A stretch of DNA of 46,771 nt from an uncultured Bacteroidales bacterium. GTDB lineage: Bacteria; Bacteroidota; Bacteroidia; Bacteroidales; UBA932. Numbering within the stretch: position 1 is the first letter of the stretch; the number at the start of each line of letters is the position of its first letter. The position numbers and the translations under genes are program-made. Location: contig ONKE01000052.1 in the NCBI GenBank assembly GCA_900318355.1, positions 1 to 46,771 of the forward strand. The letters are read 5' to 3'. Under the pieces are notes generated by a model. That model had not been told where the DNA came from and did no database searches. It saw nothing but the letters and a program-made list of their open reading frames with translations. Of this stretch, positions 45,380 through 46,771 are shown piece by piece.

Positions 45380-46414
45380 TCAATTAAGTATTTTCGTTAT
45401 AAGTTCAATAAGGATTTCGCCCGGCGAGGCCTCTCCGGCATCTCCGCCCTTGCCCTTGAAATCATATTCTTCCAGCAGCGCAATTATGGCCATGGTCTTC
45501 CGTAGCGGATAGTTGGCCGCGGCCGCATCGTATTCGCGGAAGAAATAGGGATTGACGGAGAGAATGGAGGCTTTCTGCTCGGACGTGGGATGAGGCGAAC
45601 GCATGAGCAGGGCCTCGTATTTCAAAATGCGGTAGAAGTGGGTGAACAGCGCACTGATTGCCATGGGCATGGCGAATTTCGGCGCCTGGCCTATGTAGGT
45701 CGCTATCTTCAGGGCCTTGGCGTTTTCCCGCAGGGAGAGGGCCCTGGTCAGTTCGAAGATATTGTATTGCCGGCTTATGCCGACATTCTTTTCAACGTGG
45801 GCCGAAGTGATGGTTTTGGTCCCCTCCGGCAAGTTCTTCAGGAGTTTGTCGGTTTCAACAGCAATCCGGCCGAGGTCGGTCCCGGTATATTCGCCCAGAA
45901 GGGCTGCGGCATCAGGATCGATGCTCAGCCCGCGACCGCGATAATAAGATGATATCCAGCGGTCTATCTCATAATCCCGCAAGGCGGGAGAATCCAGCAC
46001 TACGCCGTTTTTACTGACATTCTTATAAAGGGCGCGACGTTTGTCGGCTGAAGCGCCGTGCATCAGGATGACCAGGACCGTGGAATCCATCGGCTCCGCG
46101 CAGTAGAGCGAGAGGTCTTCGAGCGTCTTCATGCTCTGGGCCTCCTTGAGCACCACAAGGCGCCTCTCGGCCATCATCGGATAGCATCTGGCCTCGGACG
46201 CGACCGTCCCGGCATCGACATCCAACCCGAAGAAAATGGTCTGGTTGAAGTCCCTCTCCTCATCGCTAAGCGCCTGACGGATAATCGCATCGCAGACCAT
46301 GTCCGGATAGTAAGGCTCCTCCCCCATCAGCAGATACACGGGAGCGAACTCTCCCCTCTCCGCGTCAGAAAGAATCTTGCGCACCGCAGCCTCTATGTCG
46401 ACACCTTTAGCCAT
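45380..46414 (-). CDS. holA: DNA polymerase III delta subunit HolA, 344 aa
   Basis: Clamp-loader subunit that opens the beta sliding clamp. The N-terminal domain shows P-V-Y-L-L-M-G-E-E-P-Y-Y-P-D, typical of the delta fold, with R-R-L-V-V-L-K-E-A-Q in place of a working P-loop. L-G-R-I-A-V-E-T-D-K-L and the helical collar domain (M-A-I-S-A-L-F-T-H-F-Y-R-I-L) follow. It heads the operon holA-ABC ATPase-permease-5'-nucleotidase halves; gaps of 1-7 bp suggest that all five genes can be read from one promoter. Confidence 0.9.
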   Translation of the reverse strand: MAKGVDIEAAVRKILSDAERGEFAPVYLLMGEEPYYPDMVCDAIIRQALSDEERDFNQTIFFGLDVDAGTVASEARCYPMMAERRLVVLKEAQSMKTLEDLSLYCAEPMDSTVLVILMHGASADKRRALYKNVSKNGVVLDSPALRDYEIDRWISSYYRGRGLSIDPDAAALLGEYTGTDLGRIAVETDKLLKNLPEGTKTITSAHVEKNVGISRQYNIFELTRALSLRENAKALKIATYIGQAPKFAMPMAISALFTHFYRILKYEALLMRSPHPTSEQKASILSVNPYFFREYDAAAANYPLRKTMAIIALLEEYDFKGKGGDAGEASPGEILIELITKILN

Positions 46415-46432
46415 CGTAACAACTTAAACCTT

Positions 46433-46440
46433 CAAATTTA
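46433..46440 (-). promoter_or_regulatory. -7 promoter element for the holA operon
   Basis: The minus strand reads TAAATTTG, a perfect TAnnTTTG match 18 bp before the holA ATG. A TTTG on the same strand at 46465-46462, 21 bp upstream, could be the -33 element. Confidence 0.6.
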
Positions 46441-46530
46441 GCAAAAATTCCAACAATTCTCCAAAATAGCTTATGGTAATTAAGAATAGAAAATAGGTTG
46501 ACTCAAAAGTGAGTTGACCTCTTTTTTTGT

Positions 46531-46669
46531 AGGTAGGGGTGTGGGGTGCCGGGGGAACTCCGTTCCGCTTCGCTCCACTCCGGCCCCTCCCACAGCCTTC
46601 GGCTGCGGGCCCCTCCCCCTGCCCTTGTCCGGGGGTGGACAAGCCCCCCGGCACCCCACACCCCTACCT
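46531..46669. repeat. GC-rich intergenic element bounded by a perfect 25-bp inverted repeat
   Basis: Positions 46531-46555 are the exact reverse complement of 46645-46669. The 89-nt interior holds two more perfect hairpins: CAGCC-TTC-GGCTG (46593-46605) and CTTGTCC-GGGGGT-GGACAAG (46624-46643). The plus strand is G-rich in the left arm and C-rich elsewhere. A T7 run lies just left (46522-46528) and a T5 run to the right (46689-46693), so it could terminate transcription in either direction. The size and nested structure also fit a dispersed repeat or small non-autonomous element. No coding frame is supported. Confidence 0.7.
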
Positions 46670-46676
46670 CAAGGCA

Positions 46677-46769
46677 TCAAGCGGCCTCTTTTTCATTTGT
46701 TTTAGGTATTTCGGCGATAACCGGCTCTGACGCAATCGGCGGCTCAAGTGTCTGCACTCGGGCGTATTT
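46677..46769 (-). CDS. C-terminal tail of a minus-strand gene cut by the window end
   Basis: A minus-strand frame enters from beyond the window and stops with TGA at 46677-46679. The 30 visible residues begin K-Y-A-R-V-Q-T-L-E-P-P-I and end in a charged, low-complexity tail (P-K-T-N-E-K-E-A-A). They are too few to identify. The inverted-repeat element starts 7 bp beyond its stop, so it may be that gene's terminator. Confidence 0.4.
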   Translation of the reverse strand, partial: KYARVQTLEPPIASEPVIAEIPKTNEKEAA

Positions 46770-46771
46770 AC

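Noticed and set aside
46518-46693. CCTCTTTTT repeated at 46518-46526 and 46685-46693, as if a target-site duplication around the inverted-repeat element
   Set aside because: The copies lie at unequal distances from the two arms (4 and 15 bp) and are low-complexity, so chance is likely.

Overview
The window looks like a chromosomal segment of a Bacteroidales (Bacteroidota) bacterium of moderately high GC. Five things support this: many promoters with the Bacteroidota -7 element TAnnTTTG; a type V (FimA/Mfa-type) fimbrial operon made of lipoproteins; a serine palmitoyltransferase for sphingolipids; an arginine pathway with the N-succinylornithine type of carbamoyltransferase; and family-specific genes such as the DUF4491 protein and a THUMP-like methyltransferase. 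Genus cannot be fixed from sequence alone. No tRNA, rRNA, CRISPR array or complete insertion sequence was seen.

Layout. 1-4.9 kb is an untidy accessory stretch: the tail of a helix-turn-helix protein, a DUF362 lipoprotein, a flavodoxin, and at least two gene remnants. One remnant is a signal peptide joined to the C-terminal half of an aldo/keto reductase; the other is the C-terminal end of a cyclophilin-like protein. 5.0-12.5 kb is housekeeping: obgE and a PAP2 phosphatase on the plus strand, then a minus-strand tgt-lptF/G-dut-murF operon, a nucleoside symporter and a small zinc-finger protein. 12.5-22.7 kb is a fimbrial operon headed by a short single-stranded-DNA-binding protein, behind a palindrome-rich control region. 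It encodes an OmpA-like/TPR lipoprotein, three related pilins, an Mfa2/FimB-like anchor and an 1135-residue putative tip protein. 22.7-28.7 kb holds a phosphohexomutase, a methyltransferase, glnS and spt.

28.7-41.4 kb is a complete divergent arginine/carbamoyl-phosphate locus. The minus-strand operon reads GNAT-argC-argD-argF'-argB-carA-carB and the plus-strand operon reads argR-argG-argE-argH. Nearly all genes in both overlap or abut their neighbour. The two operons start from a 99-bp region with back-to-back promoters, each followed by nearly the same operator-like 14-mer (TGCAAnnnTATTCA). The GNAT fills the place of the missing N-acyl-glutamate synthase, and carAB supplies carbamoyl phosphate to ArgF'.

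41.4-46.4 kb is a minus-strand operon: holA, an ABC-2 ATPase and permease, and a 5'-nucleotidase split into two secreted proteins. The window ends with a GC-rich element bounded by a perfect 25-bp inverted repeat and the tail of another minus-strand gene. Genes are packed tightly: five of six convergent gene pairs overlap at their stop codons.
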